A stretch of 5,088 nucleotides of DNA from Dehalococcoidia bacterium (GCA_030605665.1 JAUWHW010000021.1:1-5088); one strand, 5' to 3'. Shown: positions 1 through 4,936, counted from the first letter of the stretch. Notes: generated from the sequence alone by a model not told the origin. Numbers and translations: made by a program.

Positions 1-287
1 GGAGAGAAATCAGCCAGGATTTTCATAAACTTGTGTGACGCCTCTCTATAGTGGGAGAAATTAACCTGTATAAAAATAGCTTGAGGGCAGAGGCGACGAG
101 CTTTGGATAAAGGCATGCCAGCATGGATGCCGAAGGGTCGCGCTTCGTAAGAAGCGGAAGCTACTACACCACGCCGCTTAGGGTCTCCACCGACAATTAC
201 TGGTTTTCCTCTTAGCTCAGGGTTAAGTGCTTGTTCCGCAGAAACGAAGAAAGCATCCAAATCAATGTGAAAAATGCAGCGAGCCAC
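1..287 (-). CDS. dinB: DNA polymerase IV (Y-family), N-terminal part, cut by window edge
   Basis: This is a translesion DNA polymerase of the DinB family, which copies past damaged bases and normally docks on the sliding clamp. Only about 95 residues are inside the window; the reading frame stays open to base 1. The translation begins MARCIFHIDLDAFFVSAEQ, with the family's HIDxDAFF motif (first catalytic Asp). It continues with NPELRGKPVIVGG and then SYEARPFGIHAGMP, matching the conserved SYEAR-FG---MP block of the fingers/palm. Next are the KARRLCP segment and SHYREASHKFM. The second catalytic Asp/Glu pair lies beyond the edge. The start chosen is GTG at 285-287, because an in-frame stop lies at 312-314 and no ATG occurs between. 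No good Shine-Dalgarno stands in front of it; a purine-rich AAAAAAGGGGG run sits too far upstream (about 28 nt). A CTG start at 303-305 is the alternative. No LexA-like box was seen upstream. Confidence 0.93.
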   Translation of the reverse strand, partial: MARCIFHIDLDAFFVSAEQALNPELRGKPVIVGGDPKRRGVVASASYEARPFGIHAGMPLSKARRLCPQAIFIQVNFSHYREASHKFMKILADFS

Positions 288-336
288 GGTTTCAGGAGTC
301 TTCAGCTTGTTTTAACCCCCTTTTTTCCGCGAAGGC

Positions 337-426
337 CTAATCATTTTTGGAGACCATTGTTTTTAGCCTTTTTTCAAAAGTACCTCTTTGTAAAAGCACC
401 CCTCGTTGGCATTTAAGGCGTTTATC
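337..426 (-). pseudogene. Decayed 3' fragment of a DUF951 gene
   Basis: Read on the minus strand, this stretch gives DKRLKCQRGVLLQRGTFEKR and then LKTMVSKND before a TAG at 337-339. It aligns without gaps to the C-terminal half of the intact DUF951 protein encoded at 1982-2200 (KCLKCQRRVLLERSTFERR). About 14 of 23 residues are identical, and by hand count about three quarters of the bases. An in-frame TAA at 427-429 lies directly before the homologous part, there is no start codon, and the N-terminal half with its HPCG motif is absent. I therefore call it a remnant, not a gene. It lies between hicA and dinB, in the same orientation as the intact copy. Several differences are synonymous, so the two copies diverged under selection before this one decayed, or came from different lineages. 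The assignment rests on hand alignment only. Confidence 0.8.
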
Positions 427-449
427 TTAGCATCTGAAAGTGAATCTCG

Positions 450-704
450 TTATCTTAAAAGATTCAGGCACTTTAAATCCTCCTCACCCCACTTAGCCTG
501 CCTCTCAATGATGCTTTTTAGAGTTTCTCTGGTAAAAGTGTCACCAGAACGTGTGAAAGGAACTGTCACTCTTCGACCATCTGGATGGTGGTAACGATGA
601 TGGCTACATCGCTGGCGGGTAAAAATAAATCCTTCTTTTGACAGAGCGCTTATCAATTCTCTAGCAGTGAGGGAGCCAAGTTTTCCATAATCAATCCTGT
701 TCAT
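450..704 (-). CDS. hicA: HicA-like mRNA interferase toxin
   Basis: HicA toxins are small double-stranded-RNA-binding-like ribonucleases that cleave mRNA independently of translation and are neutralised by HicB. This 84-residue protein has the family layout. The N-terminal helix LTARELISALSKEGF (residues 12-26) is followed by a strand with the histidine motif SHHRY (34-38; likely catalytic H35). Then come PDGRRVTVPF (41-50) and a closing helix with TLKSIIERQ (61-69). The usual GSH motif reads CSH here, a Gly-to-Cys change at residue 33. The C-terminus (WGEEDLKCLNLLR) is slightly longer than in many HicA proteins. The ATG overlaps the hicB stop codon in an ATGA arrangement (701-704), so the two are translationally coupled and the start is secure. 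The antitoxin comes first in the operon, unlike E. coli hicAB but common elsewhere. Activity is inferred, not shown. Confidence 0.88.
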   Translation of the reverse strand: MNRIDYGKLGSLTARELISALSKEGFIFTRQRCSHHRYHHPDGRRVTVPFTRSGDTFTRETLKSIIERQAKWGEEDLKCLNLLR

Positions 705-940
705 ACATTTACTGTCACCAGGGCTTCCTCAGAGACAGTCATTCTTTCTGTAGTGGGTATTGGCTTTCCCTCCTCAGCAAATTCTTCCAAAATCATAGAG
801 AGGACTTCCGTAATGTTTTTTAAAGCCTCCTCTTTGGTTTTACCCCAAGTAGAAGCTCCAATTTCTTCCCAAGGAGGATAAAAAGCTCGCCATCCCTCCT
901 CATCAGGTTCTAAATCCACTTTAAAAGCATAGGTTTTCAT
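701..940 (-). CDS. hicB: HicB-like antitoxin
   Basis: This 79-residue protein belongs to the HicB/UPF0150 family, which folds as a partial RNase H domain and sequesters HicA. Visible family features are the N-terminal strand MKTYAFKVDLEPDEEGWRAF and the block GASTWGKTKEEALKNI (28-43). The helix EVLSMILEEFAEEGKPIP (45-62) and a short C-terminal strand follow. The protein ends right after the RNase H-like part. The ribbon-helix-helix or helix-turn-helix domain that many HicB proteins use for operator binding is absent, so any autoregulation would need another route. It is co-transcribed with hicA, overlapping it by 4 bp. Only a weak Shine-Dalgarno (AAGG, about 14 nt away) precedes the ATG at 938-940. 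A candidate promoter with a tandem 10-bp repeat lies just upstream (958-994). Confidence 0.87.
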   Translation of the reverse strand: MKTYAFKVDLEPDEEGWRAFYPPWEEIGASTWGKTKEEALKNITEVLSMILEEFAEEGKPIPTTERMTVSEEALVTVNV

Positions 941-957
941 TTACTTATTCTCTGACC

Positions 958-978
958 TTTAACTTAGTTTAACTTAGT
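958..978. repeat. Tandem 10-bp repeat in the hicBA promoter (operator candidate)
   Basis: The plus strand reads TTTAACTTAG twice without a gap (958-967 and 968-977) plus one further T. The repeat lies 18 bp before the hicB start and overlaps the proposed -10 box. A direct repeat with a one-helical-turn period is a typical layout for a bound repressor. That the repeat is an operator is inference. Confidence 0.5.
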
Positions 979-994
979 ACAAAGATCTATTCAA
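966..994 (-). promoter_or_regulatory. Candidate sigma-70 promoter of hicBA
   Basis: On the minus strand a -35-like TTGAAT (989-994, 4 of 6 matches) is separated by 17 bp from a -10-like TAAACT (966-971, 4 of 6). Predicted transcription would begin about 20 nt before hicB. The -10 box falls inside the tandem repeat at 958-978. The boxes are modest matches, so this is a candidate only. Confidence 0.4.
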
Positions 995-1026
995 GGCGTA
1001 TTTTAGGGTTACTTCAATCCTCACTG

Positions 1027-1884
1027 TCAATCCAGGTCATCCTGGGTGCTAGACTCAAAGAGACTTAGTTGTTGCAATCCTCCTTGAGCATCCAGGCTAA
1101 CTTTGCGTGGCACCAGCCTCTGCTCTTCAAGACCGCCTAGCTTGTTGATGTTTTCCACAATGGTAGGCAGACAATATTCAGCCATTGTTTCCATGATGTG
1201 TGGGGTGGTAAAACGCAGAATCCTCCAGCCGGCCGTTCCCAGGTCATTGTCTCGCAGGTTGTCTTGAGGGATGCGCTCCGGGTCGGCATGCCAAGTGTCA
1301 CCATCAGTCTCCACATCAATTTTGCCTGATGCGCAGTAAATGGCGAAGTCCAAGGCGTAAGTACATCCTTTCACTGGCACAAACTCTTGCCGCTCTGCAG
1401 TGATGTTCAGCCGCTTGAGTTTAGTCCATAGCCTGTCTTCCAGCGGGCTCTCGTCGTATAGGTCATTGATCTCCACGGCATTTATAAACTTCTGCCAGGT
1501 GGTCGGAATGAAGATGATGCGTCGCCAGCGCCGACTAAAAATAGGTTGGGGCAGCCGCTGTAACGGCGATAGCCATAATTGATAATACCTTTGTTGTCCC
1601 CTCTGGTCACGGGGTTGGTCAGGAAAGAGCTGCCAGCGGAAGACTTTGCGAATATCGAGGACATGCGCATAGTAGTTCACGGCGTAGGCTTCGCTGCCGA
1701 AGACCTTAGTCTGGTAAAAAGCTAGCCATTGGGGTGGCCAGCGTTCTTTGAGCCGATCTTCTACAACGTGCACCGGGATACGGTACCAATATTGGTCGCG
1801 AGCGATGATGAAGTCCAGCAGGTTGTTCATGATGGCAACCAGCACTTCACCTCGTGTATCTATTGTGTCTTTCGATCGTTTCAA
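1027..1884 (-). CDS. PD-(D/E)XK endonuclease-like protein (DUF559 type) with clamp-binding tail
   Basis: This 285-residue protein has three parts. Residues about 30-140 form an aromatic-rich domain (YWYRIPV, WLAFYQTKVFG, NYYAHVLDI, RRIIFIPTTW, NAVEINDLYDE) that I do not recognise as a named family. Residues about 145-235 form a restriction-endonuclease-like domain of the DUF559/Vsr-related group. It has E149 in a helix (SPLEDRLWTKL), D179 in ALDFAIYC, E192 in DVETDGDTWHAD, and a closing GWRILRF strand (219-225). Together these fit a PD-(D/E)XK active site of D179, E192 and a nearby polar residue. Residues about 250-285 are a low-complexity tail holding QLSLF (272-276), the consensus sliding-clamp-binding pentapeptide. 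The start is TTG at 1882-1884, with GAGGT 4 nt upstream; ATG at residue 19 is an alternative that would keep all domains. The gene lies between DUF951 and hicBA on the same strand. DNA cleavage in repair or defence is inferred; substrate unknown. Confidence 0.82.
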   Translation of the reverse strand: MKRSKDTIDTRGEVLVAIMNNLLDFIIARDQYWYRIPVHVVEDRLKERWPPQWLAFYQTKVFGSEAYAVNYYAHVLDIRKVFRWQLFPDQPRDQRGQQRYYQLWLSPLQRLPQPIFSRRWRRIIFIPTTWQKFINAVEINDLYDESPLEDRLWTKLKRLNITAERQEFVPVKGCTYALDFAIYCASGKIDVETDGDTWHADPERIPQDNLRDNDLGTAGWRILRFTTPHIMETMAEYCLPTIVENINKLGGLEEQRLVPRKVSLDAQGGLQQLSLFESSTQDDLD

Positions 1885-1888
1885 TCTT

Positions 1889-1893
1889 ACCTC
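1889..1893 (-). promoter_or_regulatory. Shine-Dalgarno supporting the TTG start of the nuclease
   Basis: GAGGT on the minus strand lies 4 nt before the TTG at 1882-1884. It is the main reason for preferring this start over the ATG 18 codons further in. A second GAGGTGAAG lies inside the gene about 17 nt before that ATG, which is too far to be convincing. Confidence 0.5.
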
Positions 1894-1921
1894 GTTGCGC
1901 TAGGCTCTATTTTTCGTTATG

Positions 1922-2005
1922 TGTCATTCTGAGCCGTAGGCGAAGAATCTCTGAGACCCTTCGCTAGCCTCTTCGCTTTACTCAGAGCTTCGGCTCAGGG
2001 TGACA
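1922..2005. repeat. Palindromic repeat element A (84 bp, MITE/REP-like)
   Basis: The ends are inverted: the left begins TGTCATTCTGAGCCG and the right, reverse-complemented, begins TGTCACCCTGAGCCG (13 of 15 match). Inside, CTCTGAG and CTCAGAG form a second, perfect 7-bp inverted pair around a CTTCGC-rich centre. It shares TCATTCTGA and GAAGAATCT with element B at 2222-2288. It fills most of the gap between the DUF951 and nuclease genes and also supplies the last codons and the stop of DUF951. No transposase is encoded, so it would be a non-autonomous dispersed repeat. Confidence 0.75.
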
Positions 2006-2200
2006 GTTGGACTCCCTCTTATAAGCTATTTCTCTTACCCTTCTCTCGAAGGTGCTTCTTTCTAAAAGAACTCTTCTTTGGCATTTAAGGCATTTAATAC
2101 CAATGTCGGCGCCCACCCTCACTACTTCCCATTCATAGCTGCCACAGGGATGTTTTTTACGTAATCGGACCACATCACCGAGCTTTATATTTACAGCCAT
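1982..2200 (-). CDS. DUF951 family small protein
   Basis: DUF951 proteins are short, conserved proteins of unproven function. The translation from the chosen start is 72 residues. It shows the family signature: IKLGDVVRLRKKHPCGSYEW (residues 5-24), then EVVRVGADIGIKCLKCQRR and VLLERSTFERRV. H17, C19, C37 and C40 could form a zinc site. The ATG at 2198-2200 is chosen because the family begins right before KLGD. An upstream in-frame ATG at 2225-2227 lies inside repeat element B and would add nine unconserved residues. The C-terminus is odd: after about REIAYKRESN, the last seven residues (CHPEPKL) and the stop codon are encoded by the arm of repeat element A. The insertion has thus replaced the natural end of the gene. 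A decayed relative of this gene lies at 337-426. The Shine-Dalgarno is weak (an AGGAAGG stretch about 15 nt upstream). Confidence 0.85.
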   Translation of the reverse strand: MAVNIKLGDVVRLRKKHPCGSYEWEVVRVGADIGIKCLKCQRRVLLERSTFERRVREIAYKRESNCHPEPKL

Positions 2201-2221
2201 TTTTCTTTTAGCAACCCTTCC

Positions 2222-2288
2222 TATCATTCTGACCCTGAACGAAGTGAAGGGGAAGAATCTAAACCCTTCGCTATCGCTCTGGTTGACA
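2222..2288. repeat. Palindromic repeat element B (67 bp)
   Basis: The element begins TATCATTCTGACCCTGAACG and ends GGTTGACA, with loosely inverted termini. Its core is a hairpin: AGTGAAGGG (2243-2251) pairs with CCCTTCGCT (2264-2272), nine pairs including one G-T, around a 12-nt loop containing AAGAATCT. It fills most of the gap between pyrF and DUF951, and reaches the spurious upstream ATG of DUF951. There is no U-rich tract on either side, so it is not an obvious intrinsic terminator. Positions 2233-2255 match the folC insert at 3537-3559 in 22 of 23 bases. Confidence 0.75.
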
Positions 2289-2300
2289 AAATAAACGCTC

Positions 2301-3113
2301 TCACTTCGTCTTTTGACGGGAAGCTAAATATGAGTTGATTTGGTTGCGTATCCTCTCGGCAGTATTTCTAGCTGCTTGAGCGAAATCTCTTTCCCGTGAA
2401 GCATAGAGGATTCGCCTGGATACATTAATGATTGCCTTTTCCCCCTGAGCATCCATTCCGTAGCTAACCGCTGAAGCCAAATCACCACCTTGGACACCAA
2501 TGCCTGGGATGAGCAAGCACATCTCGGGACAAATTGAGCGAATCCTCTTTAATTCCTCAGGATAAGTGGCTCCAACCACTAAACCAATGTTGCCATAGAT
2601 ATTCCATTCTTTGGCTTTATGTGCCACCATTTCGTAGAGCGGGAAACCGGTAGGGCAACGAAGGCTCTGGAAATCCATGGCGCTAGGGTTTGATGTGCGA
2701 CATAAGATAAATATTCCTTTATCCTGGTAGCTAATGAAAGGCTCTATAGAGTCAAAGCCAAGGTAAGGGTTGACTGTGGCAGCATCAAAACAAAAAGTGG
2801 AGAAAAGAGCCTTGGCATAGGCCTTAGCAGTATTACCTATGTCGCCACGTTTGGCATCGCCAATTATGGGAATATTAGCGGGTATATGTTCAATGGTCTT
2901 CTGTAAGATGGTAAGTCCTTCGATTCCTAGAGCTTCATAAAAAGCCAAGTTAGGTTTATAGGCACATACCAGGTCGCTGGTGGCATCAATGATAGCCGTG
3001 TTAAACTCTAAAATGTCTACCTTGGGCATAAGGTCTAGATTTGGGTCCAGCCCGATGCAAAGCAAGCTTTTGTTTTTTCGGCTAATATTAAGCAGTTTGT
3101 CAATAAAGTTCAT
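2301..3113 (-). CDS. pyrF: Orotidine 5'-phosphate decarboxylase (type 2)
   Basis: This enzyme performs the last step of UMP synthesis, decarboxylating OMP in the cytoplasm. The protein has 270 residues, typical of the longer type 2 subfamily rather than the roughly 230-residue E. coli type. GLDPN (21-25) and YKPN (52-55) bind substrate. The catalytic block DAKRGDIGNTA (86-96) contains the Asp-Lys-Asp array (D86, K88, D91). DAATVNPYLG (110-119) is the next conserved strand-loop, PGIGVQGGD (203-211) is the phosphate-binding loop, and NVSRRILY (230-237) supplies the phosphate-gripping Arg. No key residue is missing. The ATG at 3111-3113 is the first in frame and gives a normal N-terminus (MNFIDKLLNI). 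No clear Shine-Dalgarno is visible. It is divergent from folC with only 46 bp between. The genes downstream (DUF951, nuclease) run in the same direction but are separated by repeat B. Confidence 0.97.
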   Translation of the reverse strand: MNFIDKLLNISRKNKSLLCIGLDPNLDLMPKVDILEFNTAIIDATSDLVCAYKPNLAFYEALGIEGLTILQKTIEHIPANIPIIGDAKRGDIGNTAKAYAKALFSTFCFDAATVNPYLGFDSIEPFISYQDKGIFILCRTSNPSAMDFQSLRCPTGFPLYEMVAHKAKEWNIYGNIGLVVGATYPEELKRIRSICPEMCLLIPGIGVQGGDLASAVSYGMDAQGEKAIINVSRRILYASRERDFAQAARNTAERIRNQINSYLASRQKTK

Positions 3114-3159
3114 TAGCTGGATAATATCAAAGGACGCCTATAAATTAAAGCTTACTTAG
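3114..3159. promoter_or_regulatory. Short divergent promoter region between pyrF and folC
   Basis: Only 46 AT-rich bases separate the two start codons. Toward pyrF there is a -10-like TATTAT about 8 nt before the ATG. Toward folC a TATAAA lies at 3139-3144, about 15 nt before the ATG. Neither has a good -35 box, and neither gene has a clear Shine-Dalgarno. Very short or leaderless transcripts from both sides would fit. Low certainty. Confidence 0.3.
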
Positions 3160-4536
3160 ATGAATTATAACCAAGCGGAAGAATATATCCGAAGTTTTAT
3201 TGATTATGAGAGGTTCCCCGGGATACCCTACGTTTCACGTGGCTACGGCTTAAGACATATAGAAGAGCTTTTGCACCGATTGGGTGATCCTCACTTAGCT
3301 GCCAAAACAGTTCATATAACCGGTACGAAGGGCAAGGGAAGCACAGCGGCTATGATTGCTCAGGTTTTGAGCAGCTCAGGCTACAGGACGGGATTATATA
3401 CTTCACCTCACCTTCATGATTTAAGGGAGCGCATTAAAGTGGATGGCAATTTAATTTCCCCATCTGAGTTTGCTGCTTTAGTGGCGGAGCTCAAGCCTCA
3501 TTTTGAGGCAATAAATGTTATTGCGGTGAGCCAAAGCCCTGAACGCAGTGAAGGGGAAGCGAAGCATCCTCTGACCTTCTTCGAAGCCTTGACCGTGCTT
3601 GCCTTTGCCTATTTCAGGCAGGAAAAGGCAGATTTTCAGGTTCTGGAAGTGGGCTTGGGGGGCAGGCTGGATGCTACCAATGTGGTTAAACCTGAGGTCT
3701 GTGTCATCACCTCTATTAGCCTGGATCACACTGAGGTTCTGGGTGATAGCTTGGAAAAGATAGCATATGAAAAAGCAGGCATTATTAAATATGGCTGTCG
3801 GGTGGTGCTCTCTCCTCAGTCGGAAGAAGTAGCCTCGATAATTAGTGATGCCTGCCGCCAGCGAGAGGCGAGCTTAGTTCAGGTAGGCAAAGACACTTCC
3901 TGGCGCAGGTTAGCTGGTGACTTCCACCAACAATCGTTTGCAGTTCAAGGCAAAATGGGTACTCATCACCTTACTATTCCACTCTTAGGGGATTACCAGG
4001 TTGAGAATGCCGCCACTGCTGTGACTACTTTGGAGGTTTTAGCCTCTTTAGGCTCTGACATCTCTACTGAGGATATTGCCCGTGGGCTTGCCCGTGTTGA
4101 GTGGCCTGGTAGGTTCCAGATTTTAAGTTATAAACCTAAAGTGTTAGTTGACGGTGCCCACAATGTGGCCTCTATGAAGAGGCTGGTGGAGAATATTAAA
4201 GCGTATTTCAATTATGACGAGCTTTTCCTCATTATTGGGATATCTTGTGATAAAGACATATCGGGGATAGTGAAAGAATTAATTTCTCTCTCTCCTCAAA
4301 TCGTTGTCACACGCGCTTCACATCCTCGTGCTGCTTCTCCTTTAGCTTTGGCCGCTGAGTTTGCTAAACTAGGCATTAACCCAAGAGTTACTGATGCTGT
4401 AGCTCAAGCTCTTTCCCAAACTTTATCTATGGCTAAAGAGAGAGACCTCATTTGCGTTATCGGCTCTCTATTTGTGGTAGCGGAGGCTTTAGATTATGCC
4501 GCCAAATTTCAAATTTCCGAGGTCAAGTCACTATAG
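3160..4536 (+). CDS. folC: Folylpolyglutamate synthase / dihydrofolate synthase
   Basis: FolC adds glutamate to folates (and, in bifunctional forms, to dihydropteroate) using ATP. The 458-residue protein is complete. VHITGTKGKGST (51-62) is the Mur-ligase-type P-loop. YTSPHLHDLRERI (80-92) is the folate/ATP region. LEVGLGGRLDATN (162-174) has metal-binding E163. ISLDHTEVLG (186-195) includes H190. IAYEKAGIIK (201-210) carries the lysine (K205) that is carbamylated in studied homologues. GDYQVENA (277-284) begins the interdomain part, and VDGAHN (330-335) opens the C-terminal ligase domain. The odd part is residues about 126-136 (SPERSEGEAKH). This is a translated copy of the palindromic repeat family, inserted in frame between ELKP and TFFEAL, which usually are closer together. 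The frame is intact and catalytic motifs are unaffected, so the enzyme is probably active. The 3' end overlaps the convergent SWIM gene by 28 bp. Confidence 0.97.
   Translation: MNYNQAEEYIRSFIDYERFPGIPYVSRGYGLRHIEELLHRLGDPHLAAKTVHITGTKGKGSTAAMIAQVLSSSGYRTGLYTSPHLHDLRERIKVDGNLISPSEFAALVAELKPHFEAINVIAVSQSPERSEGEAKHPLTFFEALTVLAFAYFRQEKADFQVLEVGLGGRLDATNVVKPEVCVITSISLDHTEVLGDSLEKIAYEKAGIIKYGCRVVLSPQSEEVASIISDACRQREASLVQVGKDTSWRRLAGDFHQQSFAVQGKMGTHHLTIPLLGDYQVENAATAVTTLEVLASLGSDISTEDIARGLARVEWPGRFQILSYKPKVLVDGAHNVASMKRLVENIKAYFNYDELFLIIGISCDKDISGIVKELISLSPQIVVTRASHPRAASPLALAAEFAKLGINPRVTDAVAQALSQTLSMAKERDLICVIGSLFVVAEALDYAAKFQISEVKSL
3537..3568 (+). repeat. Palindromic-repeat fragment inserted in frame in folC
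   Basis: Positions 3537-3559 equal one arm of element B (2233-2255) except for one base. The likeness fades after the next GAAGCATC, which parallels the GAAGAATC of elements A and B. It is translated as PERSEGEAK within folC. The opposite arm is not visible, so this is a partial copy or an eroded one. Confidence 0.75.
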
Positions 4537-4781
4537 GGGGAGCTAATGGCTTCCTTGGGCAGCATATTGGCTAATATTTGCTGTAGCGCCATAGTATGGC
4601 TGCATGTCCCCCATTGAGAGAAAAAGTGGCAGGAACACTGCCATTTCCCATTAGCGTAGCTTAACTTGTAGTTGTTATTCTCTCCACGGAAGTCAGCCGT
4701 AAGACCTGACAATGTAACACGTTCTGGTTCCTGGGCATACCTTTTGGCCTTTTCAATCTTCCCAATAAGGCTAGATCTCAC
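4509..4781 (-). CDS. Small SWIM zinc-finger protein
   Basis: The 90-residue protein has a SWIM-type zinc finger: C49, C51, C60 and H62 in the pattern CxC-x8-CxH (WQCSCHFF then WGTCSHTMALQQIL). SWIM fingers bind DNA or protein partners and usually sit inside larger ATPases or transposases. Here the finger stands almost alone. It is preceded by a basic helix (IGKIEKAKRYAQEPERV, 6-22) and a strand region (FRGENNNYKLSY, 31-42), and followed by a short tail. I recall similar stand-alone proteins in Chloroflexota, of unknown role. The start is GTG at 4779-4781, backed by a strong Shine-Dalgarno (AAAGGAGG, 6-nt spacing). The last nine codons and the stop overlap the end of folC on the other strand. 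The zinc ligands are seen; any function is inference. Confidence 0.85.
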   Translation of the reverse strand: MRSSLIGKIEKAKRYAQEPERVTLSGLTADFRGENNNYKLSYANGKWQCSCHFFSQWGTCSHTMALQQILANMLPKEAISSPYSDLTSEI

Positions 4782-4787
4782 TTAAGC

Positions 4788-4795
4788 CCTCCTTT
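4788..4795 (-). promoter_or_regulatory. Strong Shine-Dalgarno fixing the GTG start of the SWIM gene
   Basis: AAAGGAGG on the minus strand, followed by 6 nt and then GTG, is a near-ideal ribosome-binding site. It settles the non-ATG start. It is the best Shine-Dalgarno in the window; most other genes here have weak ones. Confidence 0.8.
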
Positions 4796-4816
4796 AACAA
4801 TAACAATGTTAATCAA

Positions 4817-4845
4817 AGTATATAACAGAGCTTGGGGAAAATCCA
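4817..4845 (-). promoter_or_regulatory. Candidate promoter of the SWIM gene
   Basis: The -10-like TATACT (4817-4822, 5 of 6 matches) is preceded, 17 bp upstream, by TGGATT (4840-4845), a poor -35 match. The predicted leader would be about 30 nt and would contain the Shine-Dalgarno. The -10 is convincing, the -35 is not. Confidence 0.35.
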
Positions 4846-4907
4846 TTTTTGACCACTTCGTGCCCATATTGCTCCAGCAGGCTGTCTAGTGCATGGGAAG
4901 AGGGTAG

Positions 4908-4936
4908 GTGACAAAATAAACAAGTTGCGTTATATT
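4908..4936 (+). promoter_or_regulatory. Promoter of the right-edge gene
   Basis: GTGACA (4908-4913, 5 of 6 matches to TTGACA), a 17-bp spacer and TATATT (4931-4936, 5 of 6 matches to TATAAT) make the best sigma-70-like promoter in the window. Transcription should begin near 4943, only about 8 nt before the ATG at 4951. That leaves no room for a Shine-Dalgarno, so the message may be nearly leaderless. Confidence 0.55.

Noticed and set aside
231..594. Two small plus-strand open frames (231-416 and 406-594)
   Set aside because: They run antisense to dinB, the DUF951 remnant and hicA, have no ribosome-binding site and give no recognisable protein.
1137..1932. Small open frames overlapping the nuclease gene on both strands
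   Set aside because: They lie in other frames of a well-supported 285-codon gene and have no protein-like features of their own.
2201..2227. Upstream in-frame ATG extending DUF951 by nine residues (MIGRVAKRK)
   Set aside because: The ATG lies inside repeat element B and the extension is not part of the DUF951 family, which starts just before KLGD.
2243..2272. Hairpin in element B as an intrinsic terminator for pyrF
   Set aside because: There is no run of Ts after the stem in either direction, and the stem is explained by the repeat family.
3478..3729. Minus-strand 83-codon frame inside folC
   Set aside because: It is antisense to conserved folC motifs (LEVGLGGRLDATN) and is explained by folC codon usage.
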